64,000 bases of DNA, from NCBI GenBank assembly GCA_046331465.1, contig JAXLQV010000001.1:558001-622000 (forward strand). The letters run 5' to 3'. Source of the stretch: UBA5066 sp046331465 (lineage in GTDB: Bacteria; Acidobacteriota; Thermoanaerobaculia; UBA5066). This document shows, one piece after another, positions 24,376 to 32,519 of this stretch. The notes under the pieces were generated by a model. That model saw only the letters and a list, made by a program, of their open reading frames with translations. It was not told where the DNA came from and searched no databases. The number at the start of each line of letters is the position of its first letter. Position 1 is the stretch's first letter. The position numbers and the translations under genes are program-made.

Positions 24376-25836
24376 TCAGCGCGCGGCGTCCGTCCCCTCG
24401 CGGTACCGGCCGGTCACGAAGAGGTTCACCGCCGCCAGGACGAGGAGGACCGCGAAGACCGGGAGGAGCGATCGCTCGATGGCGAGCCGCAGCTCCGGGG
24501 TCGTCGCGGCGCCCCCCTCGAGGAGGTGCCCCGCGGCGTCGGCGGCGGGGCCGAGCCTCCGCTCGAGCCCCGCGGCGAGGATGCCGCCCAGGGCCCCGAC
24601 CCCGATCGACCCGCCGACGGTCCGCGAGAACGGGACGAGGCTCGTCGCGACGCCGCGCCGCTCCTCCGGAACGAGGTGCTGGATGACGAGGACCTGGCTG
24701 AGCGAGGAGGGGCCGAGACCGAGGCCGACGAGGCCGCACGCGAGGCTGATCCAGGCGATCCCTGCGTCGAGGAGGACGGCGAGGACGAGGGCGCCGAAGC
24801 CGGCGAGGATGAGCGTCGCGCCGGCCCGGGCGGTCCGGCGGAAGCCGAGGCGGACGATGAAGCGCGCGGCGACTCCGGCCGAGACCGACCAGCCGAGGAC
24901 GAGGGGCGTGACGACGGCGCCGGCGGCGCCGGCCGTCCCGCCGCGCGCCCCCTGGACGAAGAGCGGGACGAACGTGTCGACGCCGTAGATCGTCGTCCCC
25001 ATCAGGAGGCCCGCCACGTACGGGATCGCCGTCTCCTCCCGGGCGAACAGGTCCGGCGGGACGAGCGGGTGCTCGCGGCGCTGCTGCAGCCTCGCGAACG
25101 CGGCGAGGAGGACGACCGCCGCGAGGAGGAGGCCGGCGCGGGCGGCGAGGCCGGGCGAGCCCGGGCCGGCGCGGTGGAGGACCGCGAAGAGGAGCGCGCT
25201 GACTCCCGCCCCGAGGGTGAACGCCCCGGCGAGGTCGACCGGGTCGCGCCGGCTCTCGCGCGACTCGACCATCTGCGTCGCCACGAGGGCGAAGGCGACG
25301 AGGCCGAGCGGGAGGTTGATCGTGAAGATCGAGCGCCAGCCGAACGTGAGGGTGAGGAAGGCGCCGAGGAGCGGTCCGACGAGGCTCGCGAAGCCCCAGA
25401 CCGCGCTGAAGAGCCCCTGGACCTTCGCCCGCTCCTGGAGCGAGTAGAGGTCGCCCGAGACGGTCAGCGCGATCGGCGTGAGGCCTCCCGCGCCGAGGCC
25501 CTGGAGGGCGCGGGAGGCAATGAGCCCGGTCATCGAGCGGGCGAGCGCGCAGGCGAGGGCGCCCGAGAGGAAGAGGGCGGTCGCGGCGAGGAGCATCCGG
25601 CGCCGGCCGTAGAGGTCGGCGAGGCGGCCGAAGAGGGGCATCGAGATCGTCGAGGTGAGGAGGTAGACGGAGAAGACCCACGAGTAGAGGGAGAGGCCGT
25701 GGAGGTCGCCGATGATCGTCGGCATCGCCGTCGAGACGACCGTCGACTCGAACGAGGCGAGCGCCGTCACGAGGAGGAGCGCGAACGTCACCGCGCGGCG
25801 GCGGCGCGGGTCGAACCGGGGAGGGGCGGCCGTCAT
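24376..25836 (-). CDS. MFS drug exporter, DHA2 (EmrB/QacA) type
   Basis: 486 residues with about fourteen hydrophobic helices, the count for the DHA2 group. Signatures: FESTVVSTAMPTIIGDL in helix 1, MPLFGRLADLYGRRRML (motif A, loop 2-3), ASRALQGLGAGGLTPIAL (motif B) and SAVWGFASLVGPLLGAFLT (motif C, the antiporter motif). These indicate proton-driven export of hydrophobic or cationic compounds across the inner membrane. No adjacent membrane-fusion protein or TetR-like regulator is present, so it probably works alone. The start MTAAPPRFDPRRRR gives the positive cytoplasmic N-terminus expected. It is divergent from the methyltransferase gene. Confidence 0.88.
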   Translation of the reverse strand: MTAAPPRFDPRRRRAVTFALLLVTALASFESTVVSTAMPTIIGDLHGLSLYSWVFSVYLLTSTISMPLFGRLADLYGRRRMLLAATALFLSGALACALARSMTGLIASRALQGLGAGGLTPIALTVSGDLYSLQERAKVQGLFSAVWGFASLVGPLLGAFLTLTFGWRSIFTINLPLGLVAFALVATQMVESRESRRDPVDLAGAFTLGAGVSALLFAVLHRAGPGSPGLAARAGLLLAAVVLLAAFARLQQRREHPLVPPDLFAREETAIPYVAGLLMGTTIYGVDTFVPLFVQGARGGTAGAAGAVVTPLVLGWSVSAGVAARFIVRLGFRRTARAGATLILAGFGALVLAVLLDAGIAWISLACGLVGLGLGPSSLSQVLVIQHLVPEERRGVATSLVPFSRTVGGSIGVGALGGILAAGLERRLGPAADAAGHLLEGGAATTPELRLAIERSLLPVFAVLLVLAAVNLFVTGRYREGTDAAR

Positions 25837-25918
25837 CGGCGGGCAGCGTAGCAGCCACCCCGCTCTCGAGGGCGCGGCGAGGCCGTGGGCGACGTCGGCG
25901 TCGTACGATAGCGGCCGC

Positions 25919-26617
25919 GTGACGACGGGCGGCGCCGACGAGCAGAGGGTCCCGGACGGGGAGGTCCTGGCGGAGCTCTACCGGCGGCGCTTCCCGCCGG
26001 AGGAGCTCGAGGCGATGCGCGGCGTCTGGCGCGTCCTCGTCCGCGACTTCTTCGGCCCGCGGATCCCGGTCGACGCGACGGTCGTCGACGTCGGCGCGGG
26101 GCCGTGCCTCTTCATCAACGAGGTGAAGGCGGCGCGGCGCATCGCGGTCGACGCGAACCCGACGCTCGCCGAGGCGGCCGGCCCCGGGGTCGAGGCGGTC
26201 GTCGACGCCGACCTCGACCTTCCGTCGATCCCCGACGGCACGGCCGACACGGTCTTCATGAGCAACTTCCTCGAGCACCTCGCCTCGCCGGCCGAGGTCC
26301 TCCGCGTCCTTCGCGCGGCGCGGCGGATCCTCCGCCCGGGCGGCGAGATCCTGGTCCTCCAGCCGAACTTCCGCCTCTGCCCCGGCCGCTACTTCGACTT
26401 CGTGGACCACTCCGTGATCGTCACGGACCGCGGCCTCGTCGAGGGGCTCGAGGCCGCCGGCTTCGAGGTGCGCGAGCTGCGGGTCCGCTTCCTCCCCTTC
26501 ACGTCGAAGTCGCGCCTGCCGAAGTGGCCCTGGGCCGTTTCGCTCTACCTGAGGCTGCGCCCCGTGCAGTGGCTTCTCGCGGGCCAGAGCTTCGTCCGCG
26601 CCCGCGTGAGGAGCTGA
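25919..26617 (+). CDS. Class I SAM-dependent methyltransferase
   Basis: 232 residues from a GTG at 25919; the frame is open further upstream but overlaps the start of the divergent MFS gene. Rossmann-fold motifs: VVDVGAGPCLFINEV (motif I, about residue 50), RIAVDANP (acidic loop) and DTVFMSNFLEHLASP (motif IV), followed by AARRILRPGGEILVLQPN. These match methyltransferase-11/23-type enzymes. The C-terminus (YLRLRPVQWLLAGQSF) resembles enzymes acting on polyprenyl or glycan substrates, but the acceptor is unknown. The gene precedes the pyrroline-5-carboxylate dehydrogenase by 107 bases; a metabolic link is not evident. Confidence 0.75.
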   Translation: MTTGGADEQRVPDGEVLAELYRRRFPPEELEAMRGVWRVLVRDFFGPRIPVDATVVDVGAGPCLFINEVKAARRIAVDANPTLAEAAGPGVEAVVDADLDLPSIPDGTADTVFMSNFLEHLASPAEVLRVLRAARRILRPGGEILVLQPNFRLCPGRYFDFVDHSVIVTDRGLVEGLEAAGFEVRELRVRFLPFTSKSRLPKWPWAVSLYLRLRPVQWLLAGQSFVRARVRS

Positions 26618-26724
26618 GCCGGCCGGCAGCGGCCGGAGACCCCGATGCTAGACTGCGAGCCCGTCTCACCGGGAGGCGGGCCGCCCCGCCGGGGTTCGGC
26701 GCCTTCCGGGAGCAAGGAGCCGCG

Positions 26725-28308
26725 ATGTTCCTGAAGCGCTTCACCAACGACCCCATCCACGACTACTCCCGCGAGGAGAGCGTCCGCGGCGTCGCGAAGG
26801 CCGTCGAGGACCTCCGGGCGGCCTTCGGGAAGACGTACCCCGCGATCGTCGACGGCAGGCCCGTCGAGACCGCGAAGACGATCGCCTCGACCTCTCCCTC
26901 CGACCCGTCCGTCGTCATCGGGCGCGTCTCGAGCTGCTCCCGCGACGACGTCGACCGCGCGATGGCCGCGGCGAAGAAGGCGTTCGCCTCCTGGTCGCGG
27001 ACGAACCCCGAGGAGCGGGCCGAGACGCTCCTGAACCTCGCCGCGAAGATGCGCGAGAGGCGCTTCGACCTCGTCGCGCTCCTCGCCTACGAGATCGGGA
27101 AGGACTGGTACGAGGCGGACGCCGAGATCGCCGAGGCGATCGACTTCTGCGAGTACTACGCGCGCCTCGCGCTGACCCACTTCCAGTACCACCCGCTCAC
27201 GCGCCTCTCGAGCGAGGACAACTGCTACTACTACATCCCGCTCGGCGTCGGCGCGGTCGTCACGCCGTGGAACTTCCCGCTCGCGATCCTGACCGGGATG
27301 ACGATGGCCGCCGTGGTCGCGGGGAACACGGTCGTCCTCAAGCCGAGCTCCGACACGCCGGTCCTCGCGGCCTGGATGGTGGGGATGGCGCACGAGGCGG
27401 GCGTCCCGCCCGGCGTCATCAACCTCGTCCCCGGCTCGGGGGGCGAGATCGGCGACTACATGGTCACGCACCCCGACGTCCGCTTCGTCTCGTTCACCGG
27501 CTCGGCCGAGGTGGGCCTCCGGATCAACGAGATCATCGCGAAGCCCGACCCGCGGCGGAAGTGGATGACCCGCTACGTCTCGGAGATGGGGGGGAAGAAC
27601 GCGATCCTCGTCGACGAGACGGCCGACCTCGACTCGGCCTCGAGCGGCGTCGTCCGCTCCGCGTTCGGCTTCCAGGGGCAGAAGTGCTCGGCCTGCTCGC
27701 GCCTCGTCGTCGACCGGAGGGTGCACGCGAGGCTCGTCGAGATGGTCGTCGAGAAGGCGAAGAAGCTCCCGGTCGGGAACCCGTGGGAGGACCCGTGCGT
27801 CTTCACCGGGCCCGTCGCGAACCCGGGAGCGCACCGGAGCATCCTCGCCGCGATCGAGACGGGGAAGGGCGAAGGGAAGCTCCTCCTCGGCGGGCACGCG
27901 CTCGACCGGCCGGGCTGGTACGTCGCGCCGACGATCTTCGACGGCGTGAAGGCGGGCTCGTTCCTCGAGCAGGAGGAGATCTTCGGGCCCGTCCTCGCGG
28001 TGATCCCGGTCGACGGCTTCGACGAGGCGCTCGCCGTCGCGAACGACACGCGCTACGGCCTGACGGGGGCCGTCTACTCCGGCTCCATCGACCGGCTCGA
28101 CCGGGCCAAGCGCGAGTTCCACACGGGGAACCTCTACATCAACCGAGGGAGCACGGGCGCCCTCGTCGGCGTCCACCCCTTCGGCGGCTTCAACCTCTCG
28201 GGCACCGACTCGAAGGCGGGGGGCCCCGACTACCTGATGAACTTCACGCAGGGGAAGACGACCTCGGAGCGGATCACCGTCGCCCGGCTGGCCGGAATCG
28301 GCGTCTGA
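26725..28308 (+). CDS. pruA: 1-pyrroline-5-carboxylate dehydrogenase / aldehyde dehydrogenase
   Basis: 527 residues from an ATG with AAGGAG upstream. The NAD-dependent aldehyde dehydrogenase fold shows VVTPWNFPLAILTGM, VLKPSSDTPVLAAWM, FVSFTGSAEVGLRI, the general-base Glu in SEMGGKNAILVDE and the nucleophile Cys in FQGQKCSACSRLVV, then EEIFGPVLAVI. Length and the N-terminal extension fit RocA/PruA-type enzymes, which oxidise glutamate semialdehyde to glutamate in proline and arginine breakdown. No proline dehydrogenase is adjacent, so it is a monofunctional form. It fits the peptide-degrading picture given by the exported peptidases. Another aldehyde dehydrogenase specificity is possible. Confidence 0.85.
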   Translation: MFLKRFTNDPIHDYSREESVRGVAKAVEDLRAAFGKTYPAIVDGRPVETAKTIASTSPSDPSVVIGRVSSCSRDDVDRAMAAAKKAFASWSRTNPEERAETLLNLAAKMRERRFDLVALLAYEIGKDWYEADAEIAEAIDFCEYYARLALTHFQYHPLTRLSSEDNCYYYIPLGVGAVVTPWNFPLAILTGMTMAAVVAGNTVVLKPSSDTPVLAAWMVGMAHEAGVPPGVINLVPGSGGEIGDYMVTHPDVRFVSFTGSAEVGLRINEIIAKPDPRRKWMTRYVSEMGGKNAILVDETADLDSASSGVVRSAFGFQGQKCSACSRLVVDRRVHARLVEMVVEKAKKLPVGNPWEDPCVFTGPVANPGAHRSILAAIETGKGEGKLLLGGHALDRPGWYVAPTIFDGVKAGSFLEQEEIFGPVLAVIPVDGFDEALAVANDTRYGLTGAVYSGSIDRLDRAKREFHTGNLYINRGSTGALVGVHPFGGFNLSGTDSKAGGPDYLMNFTQGKTTSERITVARLAGIGV

Positions 28309-28364
28309 GGGACTTCCTCTTCCCCTGGCCGCCGCGCCGCCTGAGGCGGGCCCGGCCCCTCCAG

Positions 28365-28706
28365 GTGGCGCTGCGGACGCTCCACGTCGTCGCGATGGCG
28401 CTCGTCCTCGGAGGCGTGGCGTTCGGGATCCGCGAGGAGCGTCTCCGCGTCCCGATGGCCTGGACGATCCTGAGCGGGGTCCTCCTTCTCGCGATCGAGG
28501 TCGCCCGGAGCGGCGTCTTCCTCTACACGGGGGCGGGAGTCGCCTCGATCGTGAAGCTCCTCCTCGTCGGCCTCGGCTACCACCAGCCGGCCGCGCGCCT
28601 CGCCTTCTACCTCGCCGCGACGGTGGTCGCCTCGGTCGGCTCGCACATGACCGGCTCGTGGCGCCACTGGTCGTTCCTCGACCGGAAGGTCCTGACCCAG
28701 GACTGA
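28365..28706 (+). CDS. Small integral membrane protein
   Basis: 113 residues from a GTG at 28365; the frame runs upstream into the 3' end of the dehydrogenase gene, so the start is uncertain. Four hydrophobic stretches: LHVVAMALVLGGVAFGI, MAWTILSGVLLLAIEVA, ASIVKLLLVGLGY and LAFYLAATVVASVGSHM, then a polar end SWRHWSFLDRK. No named family was recognised. It is 56 bases downstream of the dehydrogenase, so it may be cotranscribed with it. Confidence 0.55.
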   Translation: MALRTLHVVAMALVLGGVAFGIREERLRVPMAWTILSGVLLLAIEVARSGVFLYTGAGVASIVKLLLVGLGYHQPAARLAFYLAATVVASVGSHMTGSWRHWSFLDRKVLTQD

Positions 28707-28755
28707 AGCCCCCGAGCACGCGCGCTCCCGGGCTCGTCGCGTGCTCGCCCGGCCC

Positions 28756-29787
28756 CTATACCCCGAACGTCCGCGCGACGAGGCTCCGCGCCTGCGCGGG
28801 GTCCGCCGTCCCCTTGACGATCGCGCGGCCGTCCGAGAAGAGCGTCATCTCGACGTCCCCGGATCGGAAGCGGAGGAGGTACTCGTTCGAGACGACCTCG
28901 CCTTGCGGGCGGAGGCGCTCGGCGAGCGAGGCGAAGTCGGGGCGCGACGGGACGAGGGGGCGGACCTGCACCGAGTCTCGGCCGCAGAGGGCGGTCGCCT
29001 GGGGCGTCTCGACGGAGAGGAAGTCGAACCTTCGCCCGACGCAGCAGGGACAGCCCGCCGCGGGGTCGCGCGCGAGGGCGACCCGGGTAAAGCGCCCCTC
29101 CCAGACGTCGGCGTAGACGAGCTCGGCCTCCGCGGGCGCCTCGCGCGTCGCGAGCCAGCGGAGGGCGCGACCCACCTGCATCGAGGCCGCGAGGTGCGCC
29201 GCGGGGCCGAGGATCCCGGCCGTGTCGCACGTCGGCGAGGAGCCCGGCTCGGGGACCTCGGGCATGAGGCAGCGCAGGCACGGCGTGACGCCCGGGACGA
29301 GGAGCGCGGCGAGCCCGGTCGAGGAGATGCAGGCGCCGTAGACCCACGGGAGCCCCTTCTCGACGCAGGCGTCGTTCAGGAGGAAGCGGGCCTCGAAGCT
29401 GTCGAAGCCGTCGACGACGAGGTCGACGCCCTCGAGCAGGTCGCGGACGTTCCGGGGGCCGACGTCGGCCACGACGGGCTCGACGACGACGTCCGCGTTG
29501 ACGCGGGCGATCCTCCGGGCGGCGGCGACCGCCTTCGGGAGCCCCTCGCGGACGTCCGCTTCCGAGAAGAGCGCCTGCCGCTGGAGGTTCGAGAGCTCGA
29601 CGACGTCCCGGTCGACGATCCGGAGGTGCCCGACCCCCGCCCGGGCGAGGAGGCTCGCCGCCTCGGCGCCGAGGCCTCCGCAGCCGGCGACGAGGACCCG
29701 GGCGGCCCGGACGCGGGCCTGCCCCTCCGCGCCGAACGGGCGGAAGAGGACCTGTCGGGAATAGCGGTCGTCGAGCGGGCCGGGCAT
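28756..29787 (-). CDS. ThiF/MoeB/HesA-family adenylyltransferase
   Basis: 343 residues from the ATG at 29787. The E1-like fold is complete: nucleotide-binding LVAGCGGLGAEAASLLARAG, IVDRDVVELSNLQRQ, DGFDSFEARFLLND, and two zinc CxxC pairs (PCLRCLMP and CPCC). A C-terminal extension with CGRDSVQVRP and TLFSDGRAIVKGTAD matches ThiF/HesA proteins. These enzymes adenylate the C-terminal Gly-Gly of a MoaD or ThiS carrier. Divergent from the aldehyde oxidoreductase and near a matching carrier gene (32199-32450), it probably activates that carrier for tungsten- or molybdenum-pterin dithiolene synthesis. Confidence 0.85.
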   Translation of the reverse strand: MPGPLDDRYSRQVLFRPFGAEGQARVRAARVLVAGCGGLGAEAASLLARAGVGHLRIVDRDVVELSNLQRQALFSEADVREGLPKAVAAARRIARVNADVVVEPVVADVGPRNVRDLLEGVDLVVDGFDSFEARFLLNDACVEKGLPWVYGACISSTGLAALLVPGVTPCLRCLMPEVPEPGSSPTCDTAGILGPAAHLAASMQVGRALRWLATREAPAEAELVYADVWEGRFTRVALARDPAAGCPCCVGRRFDFLSVETPQATALCGRDSVQVRPLVPSRPDFASLAERLRPQGEVVSNEYLLRFRSGDVEMTLFSDGRAIVKGTADPAQARSLVARTFGV

Positions 29788-29897
29788 TCGTGGCCTCCGT
29801 CGGGGATCCCCCGGATTCTCGCCGAGCGGGCCTCCCCGGGAAATCCAGCGGGCGGAGGGGACGGCGCGCCGGGCGGGAGGCGGAATCCGACCTTTTC

Positions 29898-29927
29898 TTG
29901 CCCCTCTTTGGCCCCGGATGCTACCGT
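29898..29927 (+). promoter_or_regulatory. Possible promoter for the aldehyde oxidoreductase
   Basis: TTGCCC (29898-29903) and TACCGT (29922-29927) are 18 bases apart in a T-rich patch of otherwise GC-rich DNA, 65 bases before the start codon. The match to a housekeeping promoter is moderate. Confidence 0.3.
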
Positions 29928-29992
29928 TCCAAGGGCGATCGGCCCCCGCGACGTCCCGCCCGGGGCGCGCCGGCCGAACGCACGAGGCGACC

Positions 29993-32194
29993 ATGTCCAC
30001 GACGACGCCCGACTACACCATCCGCACGAACTACACCGGCAACCTCGAGGAGATGCGGGCCGCGCACAAGGTCCTCCTCGAGGTTCCGTTCACGCCGAGC
30101 GAGCCGTACCGCGGCTACAACATGCGGTCGCTCCACGTCGACCTGACGAACCTGAAGGTGACCGAGAAGAAGGTCACGAAGGAGATGGTCGACACCTTCG
30201 TCGGCGGGCGCGGTTTCGGCCTCTGGTACCTCTGGAACGCGACGACGCCGGCGACGAGGTGGAACGACCCGGAGAACGAGATCGTCATCAGCCCCGGGCC
30301 GATCGCGGGGATCACGCAGTACCCCGGCACGGGCAAGTCGCTCGTCGTCTCGATCTCGCCCCTGACCGACATCCCGATCGACTGCAACGTCGGCGGCTAC
30401 TACGGCCCGCTCCTGAAGTTCTGCGGCTTCGACGCGCTCGAGATCCAGGGGAAGGCGGCCTCCGAGGTCGTCCTCTACGTCGACGGGCCGCGCGGCGTCA
30501 TCCGGATCGAGGAGGCGCCGCTCGAGCCTGCCGACAGCCACATCTGCTCCGAGATCTTCACGCACATGTACGCCTCGGGCCCCGAGGACTTCCGCAACGT
30601 CTCGGTCGTCTCGGCGGGGAAGGGCTCGGACCACTCGTACATCGGCTGCCTGAACTTCTCCTTCTGGGACTCGCGCCGGAAGGCGGCGCGCCTCAAGCAG
30701 GCGGGGCGCGGCGGCATCGGGACGGTCTTCCGCGACAAGAAGCTGAAGGCGCTCGTCGTCCGCGGGCCGGTCATCAAGGCCGACCTCAACCACGTGGCCG
30801 ACCGGGCCCGGATCCAGAAGGTCGGGAGCGTCATCAACAAGGAGATCCACGACCTCGACGCCCAGCAGTGCAACATGCGGCGCCAGGGGACGGCGCACCT
30901 CGTCGAGGTGATGGACGCCTACGACCTCCTCCCGGTCAAGAACTTCCAGTACGGGAACCACCCCGACACGAAGAACATCGCGTCGTGGGTCTGGGACAAG
31001 CGGTTCACGCAGGGGATCCCCGACGGCTGCTGGTACGGCTGCACGATGGCGTGCTCGAAGGGGGCCGACGGCCACGTCGTGAAGACCGGCCCCTACAAGG
31101 GCGACGTCGTCACGGTCGACGGCCCCGAGTACGAGAACGCCGCCGGCCTCGCCGCGAACTGCGGCATCTTCGACCCCGACTGGCTCCTCGAGTCGAACTT
31201 CTACTGCGACACCTACGGCGTCGACACGATCTCCTACGGCACGCTCTGCGCGTTCGTCATGGAGTGCTGGCAGCGCGGCATCCTGAACGCCGAGCGGACG
31301 GGCGGCCTCGACCTCTCCTGGGGCAACGCCGAGTCGCAGATGGAGCTCCTCCACCAGATCGCCCGCGGCGAGGGATTCGGCCTGATCGCGGGGCAGGGCA
31401 TCCGGAAGATGAAGCAGATCTTCGCCGAGCGCGGCTGGGGCGACATGCAGCTCATGACCGACATCGGGATGGAGGTCAAGGGGCTCGAGTACTCGCAGTA
31501 CCAGTCGAAGGAGTCGCTCGCGCAGCAGGGGGGGTACGCCCTGACGAACAAGGGCCCCCAGCACGACGAGGCGTGGCTCATCTTCATGGACATGGTCAAC
31601 AAGCACCTTCCGACCTTCGAGGCGAAGGCCGAGGCGCTCCACTACTTCCCGCTCTTCCGGACGTGGTTCGGCCTTCACGGCCTCTGCAAGCTCCCCTGGA
31701 ACGACATCGAGCCTGCGAACAACGCCGAGCAGGCCGAGCCGGCCAAGGTCCCCGAGCACGTCCACAACTACTGCGAGATCGCCTCCGGCGTGACGGGCCT
31801 CGAGGTCACGAAGGAGAAGATCATCGAGCAGTCGGAGAAGGTCTACAACTTCCAGCGCGTCTTCAACCTGAGGCGCGGCTACGGCCGCCGCGAGCACGAC
31901 TGGCCGCCGTACCGCTCCGTCGGCCCGGTGACTCCCGAGGAGTACGAGTCGCGCGCGGAGCGCTACGACAAGCAGATGCGCGAGGAGATCGGCGTCGACC
32001 CGGCCGGCAAGTCGGTCGAGGAGAAGATCGCGATCACCCGGAAGTACCGCGAGGACCGCTACTCGAAGCTGTGCGACGCCGTCTACAAGCGGCGCGGCTG
32101 GACGACGGACGGCGTCCCGACGCTCGAGACGCTGAAGAAGCTCGGAATCGACTTCCCCGAGCTCGTCGAGCTCGTGCAGAGGCACGGGGGCTGA
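29993..32194 (+). CDS. aor: Tungsten-dependent aldehyde:ferredoxin oxidoreductase
   Basis: 733 residues. N-terminal domain features: TFVGGRGFGLWYLWN and PGTGKSLVVSISPLTD, with the downstream GPEYENAAGLAANCGIFD pterin-binding region typical of AOR. The Fe-S cluster cysteines are C-W-Y-G-C-T-M-A-C (about residues 345-353), a CX3CX3C pattern, with a fourth cysteine in GLHGLCKLPWND. Many AORs use CX2CX3C, so the first spacing is one residue longer. The enzyme oxidises aldehydes to acids and reduces ferredoxin, or runs in reverse. Neighbouring carrier, ThiF-like and TupABC genes imply a bis-tungstopterin cofactor. Substrate range cannot be read from sequence. Confidence 0.92.
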   Translation: MSTTTPDYTIRTNYTGNLEEMRAAHKVLLEVPFTPSEPYRGYNMRSLHVDLTNLKVTEKKVTKEMVDTFVGGRGFGLWYLWNATTPATRWNDPENEIVISPGPIAGITQYPGTGKSLVVSISPLTDIPIDCNVGGYYGPLLKFCGFDALEIQGKAASEVVLYVDGPRGVIRIEEAPLEPADSHICSEIFTHMYASGPEDFRNVSVVSAGKGSDHSYIGCLNFSFWDSRRKAARLKQAGRGGIGTVFRDKKLKALVVRGPVIKADLNHVADRARIQKVGSVINKEIHDLDAQQCNMRRQGTAHLVEVMDAYDLLPVKNFQYGNHPDTKNIASWVWDKRFTQGIPDGCWYGCTMACSKGADGHVVKTGPYKGDVVTVDGPEYENAAGLAANCGIFDPDWLLESNFYCDTYGVDTISYGTLCAFVMECWQRGILNAERTGGLDLSWGNAESQMELLHQIARGEGFGLIAGQGIRKMKQIFAERGWGDMQLMTDIGMEVKGLEYSQYQSKESLAQQGGYALTNKGPQHDEAWLIFMDMVNKHLPTFEAKAEALHYFPLFRTWFGLHGLCKLPWNDIEPANNAEQAEPAKVPEHVHNYCEIASGVTGLEVTKEKIIEQSEKVYNFQRVFNLRRGYGRREHDWPPYRSVGPVTPEEYESRAERYDKQMREEIGVDPAGKSVEEKIAITRKYREDRYSKLCDAVYKRRGWTTDGVPTLETLKKLGIDFPELVELVQRHGG

Positions 32195-32198
32195 CGAG

Positions 32199-32450
32199 GT
32201 GGAGACGAAGCCGGGCGCTCCGCCGCGGGCCGCCGAGGCCGACCGGGGCACCCGGCTCGTCGTGAACGGCGACCCGCTCGACTGGCACGAGGGGATGACC
32301 GTCCGCGACGTCCTCAGGGCGAAGAACTACATCTTCAAGCTCCTCATCGTCACCGTGAACGGGACGCTCGTCCCGCGCGGGTCGTACGACGAGGCGCCGG
32401 TCCCGGCCGGCGCCGAGGTCAAGGTCGTCCACCTCATCAGCGGGGGCTGA
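32199..32450 (+). CDS. MoaD/ThiS-family sulfur carrier
   Basis: 83 residues from a GTG four bases after the oxidoreductase stop. The beta-grasp fold is visible (RLVVNGDPLDWHEGMTVRDV and GAEVKVVHLISGG) and ends in the Gly-Gly required for thiocarboxylation. The first 18 residues are a polar extension. It should act as the sulfur donor for dithiolene formation in the pterin cofactor, activated by the ThiF-like enzyme at 28756. Close coupling to the oxidoreductase suggests it is dedicated to that enzyme. Confidence 0.85.
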   Translation: METKPGAPPRAAEADRGTRLVVNGDPLDWHEGMTVRDVLRAKNYIFKLLIVTVNGTLVPRGSYDEAPVPAGAEVKVVHLISGG

Positions 32451-32519
32451 CGCGCCGGCCGCGCGGCGCGCGCGGCGCGAATCGAAGGAGGCGGCTCGGC
32501 CGCCCGAAGGAGGCCCGGA

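Noticed and set aside
22916..26410. Very long minus-strand ORF of over 1100 codons spanning the MFS region
   Set aside because: Only its C-terminal 415 residues form a patatin; the rest is Arg/Pro-rich shadow of the MFS transporter gene in another frame.
29788..29992. Molybdenum/tungsten cofactor riboswitch upstream of the oxidoreductase
   Set aside because: The 205-base gap is GC-rich with several short hairpins but no arrangement that could be matched to that riboswitch by eye.
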